DNA of 61,492 nucleotides from Elusimicrobiota bacterium (GTDB lineage Bacteria > Elusimicrobiota > Elusimicrobia > JACQJP01): contig JACQJP010000014.1 in NCBI GenBank assembly GCA_016204975.1, positions 1 through 61,492 on the forward strand. The letters are read 5' to 3'. Of the stretch, positions 44,255 to 54,255 are shown piece by piece. The notes under the pieces are model-generated. The model was given only the letters and a program-made list of their open reading frames with translations, was not told the DNA's origin and searched no databases. Position 1 is the stretch's first letter; the number at the start of each line of letters is the position of its first letter. A program made the translations under genes and the position numbers.

Positions 44255-46747
44255 ATGCCCCCAGTGACCGAGAAAACAAACGGAGCCTCTCCGGGACCGC
44301 TTCCGGCCAAGGTCATCGCCCGCGATATCGGGGAGGAGATGCGGTCCTCCTACATTGACTACGCCATGAGCGTCATCGTGGGGAGGGCGCTTCCGGACGT
44401 GCGGGATGGTTTGAAGCCCGTCCACCGCCGCATCCTCTATACGATGGAGGAGATGGGCCTGCGGCACAGCCGTCCCTACCGAAAGAGCGCCCGCGTGGTG
44501 GGAGATGTCCTTGGAAAATACCACCCCCATGGGGACATGGCTGTCTATGAGGCTTTGGTCCGCATGGTTCAGGATTTTTCTTTAAGACACCCTTTAGTGG
44601 ACGGCCAGGGAAACTTCGGCTCCGTGGACGGAGACCCTCCCGCCGCGATGCGCTATACAGAGGTCCGCTTAGCTCGAATCGCCGATGAGATTCTGGCCGA
44701 CATTGAGAAGCAGACGGTGGAGTTTGCCCCCAACTATGACGGCTCTTTGCAGGAACCGCTGGTGCTTCCGGCCAGACTACCCAATCTTTTGGTGAATGGT
44801 TCCTCCGGCATCGCGGTGGGAATGGCCACCAACATCCCTCCGCACAACCTGGGGGAGGTTTGCGACGCCCTGGTCCAACTCATCGGCAATCCCAAGCTTT
44901 CCGTCGCAGATCTGGCCAAGACCATCAAGGGTCCGGACTTCCCGACCTACGGTATCCTCCAGGGCCGCTCCGGCGTCCAAAGCTACTTTGAAACCGGGCG
45001 CGGGATGCTGCGCCTTCGGGCCAAAACCCTCGTGGAGCCGATTCGGGGAGGTAAGGAAGCGATTATCTTGACGGAGCTTCCCTATCAGGTCAATAAGGCA
45101 CTGTTGTTGGAGCATATTGCGGAGCTTGTCCGGGATCGCAGGCTAGACGACATCTCCGATCTCCGGGACGAATCCGACCGCCGGGGAATCCGCGTAGTCA
45201 TTGAGCTCAAGCGCGACGCCAACTCTCAGATCGTCTTGAACCAGCTCTTCAAAAATACCCAGATGGAGGCCTCTTTCGGGGTCATCTTGTTGGCCCTGGC
45301 GGATGGACGCCCTCGCGTATTAAATCTCAAAGAACTCCTCCAGCACTACTTGGAGCATCGCAAGTCGGTGGTGACGCGGCGTACCCGATATGAGCTCCAG
45401 CGCGCCCAGGAGAGGGCCCACGTCTTGGAGGGGCTGCAAGTAGCCCTGAAGTATTTAAACAAGGTTATCAAGATCATTCGGGAGTCGAAGGACGCCCTGG
45501 TGGCCCGGGGAAAGCTCATGGCCCGCTATGATCTCTCCCAGATTCAAGCGCAGGCCATCCTGGATATGAGGCTGCATCAGTTGACCCGCCTGGAAGGGAC
45601 GGCTCTCCAGGCGGAGCATGCGGAGCTCCTGAAGATTATTGGAAGGCTCAAAGGCATTTTGGGTGATCCGCGCAAGGTTCTGGGGGTGATTGAGGAGGAG
45701 CTGAAAGAGCTCAAGGTCAAGTATGCCCAGCCGAGGCGCACGCAGATTGCGGCCCGGGTGGAGGACTTGTCGGTGGAAGACTTGATTGTGGAGGAGGAGG
45801 TGGTGGTCTGTTTCACGCACTCTGGGTACGTCAAGCGGATGCCGGTGGACACCTATCGCGCTCAGGGACGCGGCGGCAAGGGTATCACCGGGATGCTTAC
45901 CAAAGACAACGATTTCGTGGAAAGGCTCTTCGTCACCTCCACCCACGCGACGCTGCTTCTTTTCACGACACGGGGCCGAGTTTACTCAGTCAAGGTCTAC
46001 GATCTGCCGGATGCCTCCCGCACCTCCCGAGGCAAGGCGATCGTGAACGCAGTGGCCCTGGGGGCGGATGAGAAACTGACTTCTTTCCTGGCGGTCAAGG
46101 GGTTTGAAGGAGAGAAGGATCAAAAAGGATATGTCGTGATGTGTACCCGCAAGGGAACCGTCAAAAAGACTCCTGTGGCTGAGTTCGACAACATCCGCAG
46201 AAGCGGCATCGCCGCCATCAACTTGGAGGAGGGGGACGTTTTAGTGGACGCCGCCTGGACGGACGGTTCCTATGAGCTTTTGATCGCTACGGTGGATGGA
46301 ATGTGCATCCGCTTTCCGGAGTCGGATGTGCGTTCCATGGGACGGGTGGCCAGGGGAGTTAGGGGGATCCGCCTTTCTAGCAAAGACCAGGTGCTGGGGA
46401 TGGCGGCCATCCCGGACAAGATGAAGGCCACCCTTTTGGCCGTTTGTGAAAACGGCTACGGCAAGCGCACCGACATCGCGGAGTACCGCGGCCAGCATCG
46501 GGGAGGCGGGGGGGTGATCGCCATCAAGTCCTCCGAGAGAAACGGGCCCGTGGTGGGCGCAAAGGTGGTCACCGATAAAGACGATGTGATGATCATGACC
46601 GAGCAGGGGATGGCCATCCGCCTCCACTGCAAAGAGATACGGGTTATCTCCCGAAACACCCAGGGGGTCCGGCTGGTCAAGCTGCAGCCGCAGGATCGGG
46701 TGGCGGCGGTGGAGCCGGTGGTGGCCGAGAATGGCCGGGGGCTCTAG
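44255..46747 (+). CDS. gyrA: DNA gyrase subunit A
   Basis: 830 residues. The breakage-reunion domain has active-site Tyr134 ([11 protein letters not shown]). The quinolone-determining segment reads [18 protein letters not shown], so Met95 and Glu99 occupy the positions of E. coli Ser83 and Asp87. The C-terminal beta-pinwheel contains the GyrA box-like QGRGGKGI and six blade repeats ([20 protein letters not shown] and similar). It starts 22 bp after gyrB and overlaps the archease start by 17 bp. Confidence 0.97.
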   Translation: MPPVTEKTNGASPGPLPAKVIARDIGEEMRSSYIDYAMSVIVGRALPDVRDGLKPVHRRILYTMEEMGLRHSRPYRKSARVVGDVLGKYHPHGDMAVYEALVRMVQDFSLRHPLVDGQGNFGSVDGDPPAAMRYTEVRLARIADEILADIEKQTVEFAPNYDGSLQEPLVLPARLPNLLVNGSSGIAVGMATNIPPHNLGEVCDALVQLIGNPKLSVADLAKTIKGPDFPTYGILQGRSGVQSYFETGRGMLRLRAKTLVEPIRGGKEAIILTELPYQVNKALLLEHIAELVRDRRLDDISDLRDESDRRGIRVVIELKRDANSQIVLNQLFKNTQMEASFGVILLALADGRPRVLNLKELLQHYLEHRKSVVTRRTRYELQRAQERAHVLEGLQVALKYLNKVIKIIRESKDALVARGKLMARYDLSQIQAQAILDMRLHQLTRLEGTALQAEHAELLKIIGRLKGILGDPRKVLGVIEEELKELKVKYAQPRRTQIAARVEDLSVEDLIVEEEVVVCFTHSGYVKRMPVDTYRAQGRGGKGITGMLTKDNDFVERLFVTSTHATLLLFTTRGRVYSVKVYDLPDASRTSRGKAIVNAVALGADEKLTSFLAVKGFEGEKDQKGYVVMCTRKGTVKKTPVAEFDNIRRSGIAAINLEEGDVLVDAAWTDGSYELLIATVDGMCIRFPESDVRSMGRVARGVRGIRLSSKDQVLGMAAIPDKMKATLLAVCENGYGKRTDIAEYRGQHRGGGGVIAIKSSERNGPVVGAKVVTDKDDVMIMTEQGMAIRLHCKEIRVISRNTQGVRLVKLQPQDRVAAVEPVVAENGRGL

Positions 46748-47225
46748 AGAGACTTCCCGGCGCCTCCCTTTTTGTTCCCTTCCCCACACCTCTGAGCTTG
46801 CCTACCAGGTCTGCGGAAAAGACCGCAAGGCGATTTTTCTCCACAGTGCCCAGGCCTTGTTGGACCTTTGGTTTGGGGAGAATCTGCCCGGGGGCGTCTC
46901 GGCTACTCCTCATAGAGTTCCACGCGGCGGGGCCCGGCCTACCGGGGCAAAAAAAAAGGTTTCCCTGAAAGGCATTGATTACGAAAACCTTCTGGTCAAC
47001 TGGCTCAACCACCTGATCTTTCTTTTCTCCGCCCGGGAGCAGGTTTCCATTCCGGTTCGTATCCTTTCCGTTTCTTCCCATCAACTGAAGGCCGAAATCC
47101 GGGTCCTTGCTCTGGACCGCAAGAGGCATCCTCCCGTCCGGGAGGTCAAGTCCGCCACCTACCATCGGTTGTGCATCCGCCGGGAAGGCCCCCTCTACCA
47201 AACGAACCTGGTATTCGACGTTTAA
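46731..47225 (+). CDS. Archease-family protein (RtcB cofactor)
   Basis: 164 residues. The family pattern is clear: [20 protein letters not shown] near the start (the usual HTAD metal-ligand Asp is Glu22), [19 protein letters not shown] in the middle, [17 protein letters not shown] and the terminal NLVFDV with the conserved Asp. A 30-residue Gly/Lys-rich insertion ([19 protein letters not shown]) lies between. Archease speeds RtcB guanylylation and enables multiple turnover; an rtcB gene lies 2.6 kb downstream on the same strand. The start overlaps the gyrA end by 17 bp. Confidence 0.87.
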   Translation: MAGGSRETSRRLPFCSLPHTSELAYQVCGKDRKAIFLHSAQALLDLWFGENLPGGVSATPHRVPRGGARPTGAKKKVSLKGIDYENLLVNWLNHLIFLFSAREQVSIPVRILSVSSHQLKAEIRVLALDRKRHPPVREVKSATYHRLCIRREGPLYQTNLVFDV

Positions 47226-47363
47226 GGTCCCATCCCCGCGTATCGCAGCCTCGCTCCGGCATTTTGTCCGGCTGTATGCCCGTGCCGGACAAAACACGGT
47301 TTTCTCCAGGCAATCCCCGGCCATCCGCCTGCGATAAGACTTTATCTTAGCGGGGATGGGCCA
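47226..47363. repeat. Structured repeat, copy 1 (core 47253-47316)
   Basis: Directly after the archease stop is a set of nested inverted repeats: outer CCCATCCCCGC/GCGGGGATGGG, then TATCGCAG/CTGCGATA, then a central hairpin TTTTGTCCGGC/GCCGGACAAAA with loop TGTATGCCCGT. The 64-bp core is 58/64 identical, without gaps, to 52858-52921. AAGGTCC occurs at 47224-47230 and 47364-47370 as a possible 7-bp target duplication. The following 200 bp hold three GGTCCT words (47366, 47389, 47407) and a TATAAT (47466-47471) but no gene. Confidence 0.75.
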
Positions 47364-47564
47364 AAGGTCCTACTAGAGTCGGGACTTTGGTCCTATGAGT
47401 ACTCTGGGTCCTTTTTCTGTTCTCCACTTCCCCTTTCGGCCTATGCTTAATTTGGGTAGTTCCTCTATAATACCTAAAGAGTTGACGGTGAATGTTTAAG
47501 TTTTGCGGAAACAATTTCTTGGTGGGTCCGGTTCACTATGAGGTCATAATATGGAGGTAATGCC

Positions 47565-48371
47565 GTGAGGAAAGTATGGGTAGGGATTGTGGGGCTTCTC
47601 TGTTTTGCCGTAGGGCAATCATCCTCGGAACGCTTTGGGCAACAGGTGCTGGATGACATTGAGTGGGTAGAAATCCCCGGCGGCTACTTTACCATGGGTT
47701 CTGAAAACGGCTCTTCTGACACCGACATTTCTTATGCGAAGCCCGCTCATGGGGTCACGATCAAGCCCTTTAAGATGTCTAAAACCGAGGTCACTTTAAA
47801 GCAGTATGCGGGCTGCGTGGCTGCGGATCAGTGTACGCCGATTGATACCGGCAACTGTTATTATTGGTCGGAGAAGTTTGCCGAGTTCGAAAATCAGCCG
47901 GTGGTTTGCGTGACTTGGCAGCAGGCCCAAGACTTCGCGGCGTTTGCGGGCGGACGGCTTCCCAGCGAGTCGGAGTGGGAATACGCTGCACGGGGCGCCG
48001 GTAAGAATGTGAGGTACCCGTGGGGTTGGGAGGAGCCGACCTGCGAGAGGGCGAACTTTTACGGTTGCGGCAACGCGACCAAAGAGGTTTGCAAGGCGCC
48101 GGAGGGAAACGTGAAGCTGGAGTCGGGCGGAGAACTTTGTGATATGGCCGGAAACGTCTGGGAATGGGTGCAGGATACTTGGCACAGGTCATATAAAGGA
48201 GCACCTGAGGATGGCAGCGCCTGGGAAGATTTAGTCTTCGACCGGGTCGCCCGCGGCGGTTCCTGGCTCATCCGCGATGCCAGTTACCTGCGGTCTGCTC
48301 TTCGTCTCTACTACGACCCCGGCGCCGGCAACTATGTCCTCGGGTTCCGTCTCGCGAGGTCAAGCAATTGA
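47565..48371 (+). CDS. Exported formylglycine-generating-enzyme (SUMF1) domain protein
   Basis: 268 residues, GTG start at 47565 with GGAGGT at 47553. The signal peptide (residues 1-20, VWVGIVGLLCFAVGQ) is followed by an FGE-sulfatase domain: WVEIPGGYFTMGSENG, KTEVTLKQYAGCV, PVVCVTWQQAQDFAAFAGGR, LPSESEWEYAARGAG, ELCDMAGNVWEWVQDTW and VARGGSWLIRDASYLRSALR then GFRLAR. The domain occurs in true formylglycine enzymes and in many periplasmic C-type-lectin-fold proteins; the catalytic Cys pair of authentic FGE is not obvious, so a binding or structural role is likelier. TATAAT at 47466-47471 is the likely -10, without a good -35. Confidence 0.9.
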   Translation: MRKVWVGIVGLLCFAVGQSSSERFGQQVLDDIEWVEIPGGYFTMGSENGSSDTDISYAKPAHGVTIKPFKMSKTEVTLKQYAGCVAADQCTPIDTGNCYYWSEKFAEFENQPVVCVTWQQAQDFAAFAGGRLPSESEWEYAARGAGKNVRYPWGWEEPTCERANFYGCGNATKEVCKAPEGNVKLESGGELCDMAGNVWEWVQDTWHRSYKGAPEDGSAWEDLVFDRVARGGSWLIRDASYLRSALRLYYDPGAGNYVLGFRLARSSN

Positions 48372-48615
48372 CACCCTCCGAGAGCTCTGGGTACCAGCCG
48401 GGTATCCAGAGGATGCCAACGTGCAGGTCCTTGGGCACTTGGACCCTCGGCGCCCGTGACCCTGCCCTTGTCCAAGCTATTGAGAGGATTATAGCGGCGC
48501 CGTCGAAAAACTGATCCTCGACTTTCCTAGTCCCGCCGTTGCCATTCCTAAACAGTCAGAAAAACGAGACCTCTTTTTGAGAAGAGCTTTCTGGCGAGGT
48601 CTTCTGGTCTGGGAC

Positions 48616-48644
48616 TTGACGTAATAAATTACGTCATATATAAT
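48616..48644 (+). promoter_or_regulatory. Toxin-antitoxin promoter with palindromic operator
   Basis: TTGACG (48616-48621), exactly 17 bp, TATAAT (48639-48644). The spacer is almost filled by the palindrome TGACGTAATAAATTACGTCA (48617-48636; 9-bp arms, 2-bp centre), which overlaps the -35. This is the textbook position for repression by the HTH antitoxin encoded next. Predicted start is about 9 nt before the ATG at 48660. The preceding 48372-48615 stretch shows no gene. Confidence 0.82.
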
Positions 48645-48659
48645 AACGGGTGTAAAGAG

Positions 48660-49232
48660 ATGCTCCTCCTCGCATTGGAAAGGATGAAGAGGGACCTGTC
48701 CCAAAGGAGGTTGGCTCGGAGGGCAGGGATCGCCTACAAGACTCTGCAGCTTTTGGAGTCCGGCCGTGGCAACCCCCGGTGGTCCACTCTGGTCAAGCTC
48801 GCCCGGGTTTTGGGCGTCCCCGCGCAAGATCTAGGCCGGGCTGGCGGCAGCCGCCGTGCGGATATTGGAGCAGAGGCTTCGGTTTCGGAGATTTCAATCC
48901 AGATTTTGAGGGAGGGATCCTCTTCCTGGACCAAGTGGCTGTTTGAGTTCGTCGATGCCTTTAGGAAAAATCCTTGCTCTGGCCTTGCGTCCCGGGCCCC
49001 TGATCCGGGGCTTTCTCCGCCACTTCTCGCGCTTTTGGCGTCCGCGGTTGAGTTTTTGTGCGCGGAGCAGGGGGTTCCAGTCCCTTGGTGGTGCGCCGGG
49101 ATTGATCCTCTTCGCGACCCCTGGTTTGTTTCCGGCGTGGAGAACCTGAAGGCTTCGGCGCTGGTGGAATCCCCCACGCAATTTCGCCGGAGGAATATTT
49201 TTGTCCTTGGAAATTTTCTAGCTAGAGCGTGA
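48660..49232 (+). CDS. XRE-family HTH antitoxin (partner of DUF6036-type nucleotidyltransferase)
   Basis: 190 residues. Residues 1-60 are an HTH_XRE domain (LSQRRLARRAGIAYKTLQLL, ESGRGNPRWSTLVKLARVLG). The remainder is an alpha-helical, Trp-containing region ending QFRRRNIFVLGNFLARA, typical of antitoxins encoded before DUF6036-type nucleotidyltransferases. An ATG at 48684 is an alternative start, but SD spacing does not favour it. The stop TGA is immediately followed by the toxin ATG (TGAATG), giving tight coupling. The palindrome at 48617-48636 is its probable binding site. Confidence 0.87.
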   Translation: MLLLALERMKRDLSQRRLARRAGIAYKTLQLLESGRGNPRWSTLVKLARVLGVPAQDLGRAGGSRRADIGAEASVSEISIQILREGSSSWTKWLFEFVDAFRKNPCSGLASRAPDPGLSPPLLALLASAVEFLCAEQGVPVPWWCAGIDPLRDPWFVSGVENLKASALVESPTQFRRRNIFVLGNFLARA

Positions 49233-49742
49233 ATGATGCTGGAGAAGGCGTTGATTAAAAAGTTGTTTAAGGCTCTCAACATTGAGCTGAAAAGGAAGGG
49301 TGTCGTGGGAGAGGTGGGAATTTGCGGCGGGGCCGTCATGTGCCTGGTCTTCGATGCCCGGCAGGCAACGAAAGACGTAGATGCCATCTTCTATCCCACG
49401 CGGGAGATCCGACAGGCCGCCAAGAAGGTGGCCGAAAGGTTTGGTTTATCAAAGGATTGGCTCAACGATGCGGTGAAGGAGTATTTTTACTCCGAGCCAC
49501 CCCGGCAGGAAGTCCTGAGTTTTTCTCACCTGCGCGTCTGGGCCCCTAGCGCCGACTACATGCTGGCTATGAAGTGCGTGGCGGCGAGGTTTGACTCTCA
49601 GGACCGTGACGATGTTCTCTTTCTAATCCACCATCTCAAACTGCGCAGTCCAGAGGCGGTGTTTTCCCTGATCGAAAGGTATTATCCCCGTCGGATGGTG
49701 CCGGCAAAGACCGGATTTTTTGTGGAGGAGATTTTCCAGTAA
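49233..49742 (+). CDS. DUF6036-like nucleotidyltransferase (putative toxin of TA pair)
   Basis: 169 residues. The nucleotidyltransferase core is visible: GICGGAVMCLVFDARQATKD then VDAIF gives the Gly-Gly and Asp48-x-Asp50 metal/nucleotide motif, followed by helices and the DYMLAMKCVAARFDSQDRDD segment that carries the conserved Lys and acidic residues of DUF6036/AbiEii-like proteins. Members of this superfamily act as toxins by nucleotidyl transfer to tRNA or proteins; the target here is unknown. It starts directly after the antitoxin stop and ends 63 bp before rtcB. Confidence 0.87.
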   Translation: MMLEKALIKKLFKALNIELKRKGVVGEVGICGGAVMCLVFDARQATKDVDAIFYPTREIRQAAKKVAERFGLSKDWLNDAVKEYFYSEPPRQEVLSFSHLRVWAPSADYMLAMKCVAARFDSQDRDDVLFLIHHLKLRSPEAVFSLIERYYPRRMVPAKTGFFVEEIFQ

Positions 49743-49773
49743 GACTCCCTTGGAGAAACGATATAATGGGTCA

Positions 49774-49803
49774 GACAAGATTCTCGGGGGCTTGTCGTTT
49801 TTC
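49774..49803 (+). terminator. Hairpin plus U-run between the TA operon and rtcB
   Basis: GACAAG (49774-49779) and CTTGTC (49791-49796) form a 6-bp stem with an 11-nt G-rich loop, followed by GTTTTTCTT. It ends 2 bp before the rtcB ATG. It could terminate the TA transcript. A TATAAT at 49762-49767 just upstream (no good -35) would place the hairpin at the very 5' end of a separate rtcB transcript. Confidence 0.45.
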
Positions 49804-49805
49804 TT

Positions 49806-52778
49806 ATGACCGAACGAAGGTTTAGAAAGGTCAATGATTTTTTATGGGAGCTTCCCGCCACGGGCTCCATGAGGGTTCCGGGGAGGGTCTTTGCCTCGGA
49901 GAAGATGTTGCCGAAGCTCGAGCGCGAGCGGGTGGCGGAGCAGGTGGCCAACGTCGCCACGCTTCCAGGAATCCAGGTCGCCTCCCTGGCCATGCCCGAT
50001 GCCCATTGGGGGTACGGCGCCCCGGTGGGTGGGGTGGCGGCGCTGGACGTCCAAGAGGGGGTCATAAGCCCCGGAATGGTCGGGTATGATATTTCCTGCC
50101 TTGCGCAAGGATCTAGGGTTCTGCATGCTTTGGGTTATGTGCGCCCGATAGAGGAGTTTGCAGGAGCTTGGCAGGAAGAGAGGCTTTCCGTATTGGATTT
50201 AAGTGCTTGTCGTGCAGATGTTGCAGAGGTGGATGCCTTTTATCGGAAACCTAGTTACGGGAAGATGTATCGTGTGATAACAAAGACGGGTCGGCAACTC
50301 TTGGCAACCGGGGATCATCCTTTTTATACGGAGGATGGGATGCGTCCGTTGGAAGAAATTGGGGCTGGGGAACGGGTTTCTGTTTATCCTTTTGAGGGGG
50401 TGCCTTATGAGCCCCCCGCGAAAGATATTCTTGTGACTGAGGAAGATGTTCGAGGGTACTTGGTCGGACAAGGGAGAGGCACCTTAGGCAACGCAGTCCC
50501 ACAGGTTTTGAAGGCATTGAAGGGAAGGGGGCTTCTGCCGCTTCGATGCGATTCGATTCAGCTGCCCTACTTGATGAAGCTATTGGGGTATCTGATGGGG
50601 GATGGAACGTTGTTCTTTCTAAATCAGGGGAAGGGAAATGGGGTTGCCTGGTTTTTTGGGGATGCGGAAAATCTATACGATATTCGCAGGGATGCTTCAC
50701 CCATTGGGTTTGCTGCTTCCAGGGTTTATTCTCGACGCCGTTTTCATCGCATACGGACTTATTATAGGGAATATCGATTTGAACGGGTGGAAGAATCCTT
50801 CCGGATCGGCAGCACGGCTTTCGCGGTTCTGATGGCTTGTTTGGGTTGCCCCGTGGGAAACAGGGCAGAGCAGGCCTACCGAATTCCCAATTGGATTTTT
50901 AAGGCGCCTCTCTGGCAGAAGCGTCTTTTTCTCTCTGCCTTCTTTGGAGCAGAACTGGCCTCCCCAAAAAATCTCTCCCGCCAGAATCTATATTGTCCCG
51001 TGCTCTCCTTGAGTAAACGTGAGGATTTGGTTTGGAGCGGCGGGGAGTTTCTACAAGACATCTCTGTATTGTTGGAGGGGTTTGGTGTTGGGACGCGGAC
51101 TATATCCGAGACGCCGGATCCGTATCGGCGCAAGGATGGAAGATTGTCCCGCCGTTTGCGTCTGATTCTGGATTCTAAGCCGGCAAGCCTCATTGCGCTC
51201 TATTCTAAGGTGGGCTTTTCCTATCACCGGCGCAAGTTTCATCTGGGACTGGTTGCGGCTCAATACCTTAAGGAAAAGAGGATAATTGTTTTGGAGAGAG
51301 AACGTATCGCCAGGGAGGCGAGGTCATTGCACGAGCGGTTCGGTCTGAGCGCGAAAAGGCTGATGGCGGTCTTTGGGCCGACAGTGCCGCGGCGCTTTCT
51401 GGAGCGAAGTATCTATGAGGGACGTAAGACAAGTCCTAGGGTTTGGCGCTCTCTCCTCTCTTTTGAGGATTATTGCCGAGTCTACACCAGGGGGTTAGGA
51501 GAATCCGGCATGCTTTGGGATGTGGTGATTGTGAAGGAAGCGGTGCCTTATCAGGGATGGGTCTACGATTTTACCATGAACCATCCCTCTCATAACTTTG
51601 TGGCTGAGGGATTCGTGGTGTCCAACTGCGGGGTTCGGCTGCTTCGAAGCGATTTAACTGCGCAGGAGCTCCGGCCCCATCTCCCCAAGCTCATGGACAG
51701 CCTGTTTCACAGCGTGCCTTCGGGGGTGGGTTCCACGGGAAAGCTCCGCCTTTCTAAAGAAGAGATGCAAGGAGTGTTTAGGAAGGGCGCCCAGTGGGCC
51801 ATCGAAAAAGGCTTTGGAGATCCGGAGGACTGTCTGACCATCGAGGACCAAGGCTTTCTTGCCGACGCCGACCCCTCTCTGCCCAGTCCGCGCGCGGTGG
51901 AGAGGGGCAGAAACCAGCTGGGGACTCTGGGAAGCGGCAACCACTTCCTGGAGGTCCAGGAGGTGGACGAGGTCTATGACCTTCGGGTGGCCTCTGTCTT
52001 TGGGCTCTTTAAAGGGCAGTTGGTGATCCTGATCCATACCGGGTCCCGAGGGTGCGGATACCAGATCTGCGCCGATTTTTTAAACATCATGCAGCAGGCG
52101 ATCCGGAGGTACCAAATTTCTCTCCCGGACCGGCAGCTGGCCTGCGTCCCCTTGAAGTCTGCGGAGGGGAGGGATTACCTCGCAGCCATGTGCGCCGGGG
52201 CCAATTTTGCCCGGGCCAACCGGCAGGTGATCACCCATTTCGTACGGGAGTCTTTGATGCGGGTTCTGGACAGGGCCCCGCTGGATTTGGGGGTTCGGGT
52301 GGTTTATGATGTCTGCCACAACATCGCCAAGATCGAGGAGCATGAGGTGGACGGGAAAAAGCGTCGGGTGTGCGTGCATCGCAAGGGAGCGACCCGTGCT
52401 TTTCCGGCGGGGCACCCAGAGGTTCCGGAGCTCTATCGCGAAGTGGGACAGCCGGTTTTTGTTCCTGGATCCATGGGAACCTACTCTTATGTCTTGGTGG
52501 GGACGGAAGGGGCCATGCGGCAAACCTTTGGAACAACATGTCATGGGGCTGGGCGCATGATGAGCCGCAGCCAGGCGTCGAAGCAGATTCACGGCCAGGA
52601 GCTCAGGGCCCAGCTTCAGGCGCGCGGGATCGAGGTGCGCACCGATTCCTATAGGGGGTTGGCGGAGGAGGCCCCCTTCGCCTATAAAGATGTTTCCGAG
52701 GTGGTGGAGGTTTGTCACCGGGCGGGGATTTCCGAGAAGGTGGCTAGGATGCGCCCGTTGGGAGTCGTGAAAGGGTGA
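49806..52778 (+). CDS. rtcB: RtcB RNA ligase containing an intein
   Basis: 990-residue precursor; removal of residues 98-607 leaves a normal 480-residue RtcB. Extein motifs are PDAHWGYGAPVGGVAALD, GMVGYDIS-CGVRLLRSDL (Asp95 and the metal Cys), LGSGNHFLEVQEVDE, LIHTGSRGCGYQICADF, HNIAKIEEHEVDGKKRRVCV, HRKGATRAFPAGHPEVP and GTTCHGAGRMMSR with the guanylylated His. RtcB joins 2',3'-cyclic phosphate or 3'-phosphate ends to 5'-OH ends using GTP/Mn2+, in tRNA splicing or RNA repair. Archease is encoded upstream. The stop TGA abuts a MITE. Confidence 0.97.
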   Translation: MTERRFRKVNDFLWELPATGSMRVPGRVFASEKMLPKLERERVAEQVANVATLPGIQVASLAMPDAHWGYGAPVGGVAALDVQEGVISPGMVGYDISCLAQGSRVLHALGYVRPIEEFAGAWQEERLSVLDLSACRADVAEVDAFYRKPSYGKMYRVITKTGRQLLATGDHPFYTEDGMRPLEEIGAGERVSVYPFEGVPYEPPAKDILVTEEDVRGYLVGQGRGTLGNAVPQVLKALKGRGLLPLRCDSIQLPYLMKLLGYLMGDGTLFFLNQGKGNGVAWFFGDAENLYDIRRDASPIGFAASRVYSRRRFHRIRTYYREYRFERVEESFRIGSTAFAVLMACLGCPVGNRAEQAYRIPNWIFKAPLWQKRLFLSAFFGAELASPKNLSRQNLYCPVLSLSKREDLVWSGGEFLQDISVLLEGFGVGTRTISETPDPYRRKDGRLSRRLRLILDSKPASLIALYSKVGFSYHRRKFHLGLVAAQYLKEKRIIVLERERIAREARSLHERFGLSAKRLMAVFGPTVPRRFLERSIYEGRKTSPRVWRSLLSFEDYCRVYTRGLGESGMLWDVVIVKEAVPYQGWVYDFTMNHPSHNFVAEGFVVSNCGVRLLRSDLTAQELRPHLPKLMDSLFHSVPSGVGSTGKLRLSKEEMQGVFRKGAQWAIEKGFGDPEDCLTIEDQGFLADADPSLPSPRAVERGRNQLGTLGSGNHFLEVQEVDEVYDLRVASVFGLFKGQLVILIHTGSRGCGYQICADFLNIMQQAIRRYQISLPDRQLACVPLKSAEGRDYLAAMCAGANFARANRQVITHFVRESLMRVLDRAPLDLGVRVVYDVCHNIAKIEEHEVDGKKRRVCVHRKGATRAFPAGHPEVPELYREVGQPVFVPGSMGTYSYVLVGTEGAMRQTFGTTCHGAGRMMSRSQASKQIHGQELRAQLQARGIEVRTDSYRGLAEEAPFAYKDVSEVVEVCHRAGISEKVARMRPLGVVKG
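50097..51626 (+). other. RtcB intein with LAGLIDADG homing-endonuclease domain
   Basis: A 510-residue intein inserted before the metal-binding Cys of RtcB, the site also used in Pyrococcus horikoshii RtcB. Cys1 opens CLAQGSRVLHALGYV; block B is LLATGDHPFY; block F is GWVYDFTMNHPSHNFVAEGF; block G ends VVSN, followed by the +1 Cys of CGVRLL. The penultimate residue is Ser rather than the common His. Two dodecapeptide motifs, KLLGYLMGDG and LFLSAFFGAE, mark a DOD homing endonuclease in the middle. The segment is visibly more AT-rich than the exteins, suggesting recent transfer. Confidence 0.95.
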
Positions 52779-52782
52779 TTGA

Positions 52783-54244
<1,462 letters not shown>

Positions 54245-54255
54245 TCCCCTCCTTA

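Noticed and set aside
46677..47324. 215-codon minus-strand frame opposite archease
   Set aside because: It runs antisense through archease and then through the hairpin repeat; the peptide has no domain logic, and a similar peptide appears antisense to copy 2 only because the repeat is shared.
47224..47370. Copy 1 repeat as a MITE with an AAGGTCC target duplication
   Set aside because: The duplicated word exists on both sides, but it is not flush with the inverted-repeat ends, so I call only the structured repeat and leave the insertion event open.
47565..48371. Authentic formylglycine-generating enzyme activating a sulfatase
   Set aside because: No sulfatase gene is near, and the catalytic Cys pair of true FGE is not evident; only the fold is claimed.
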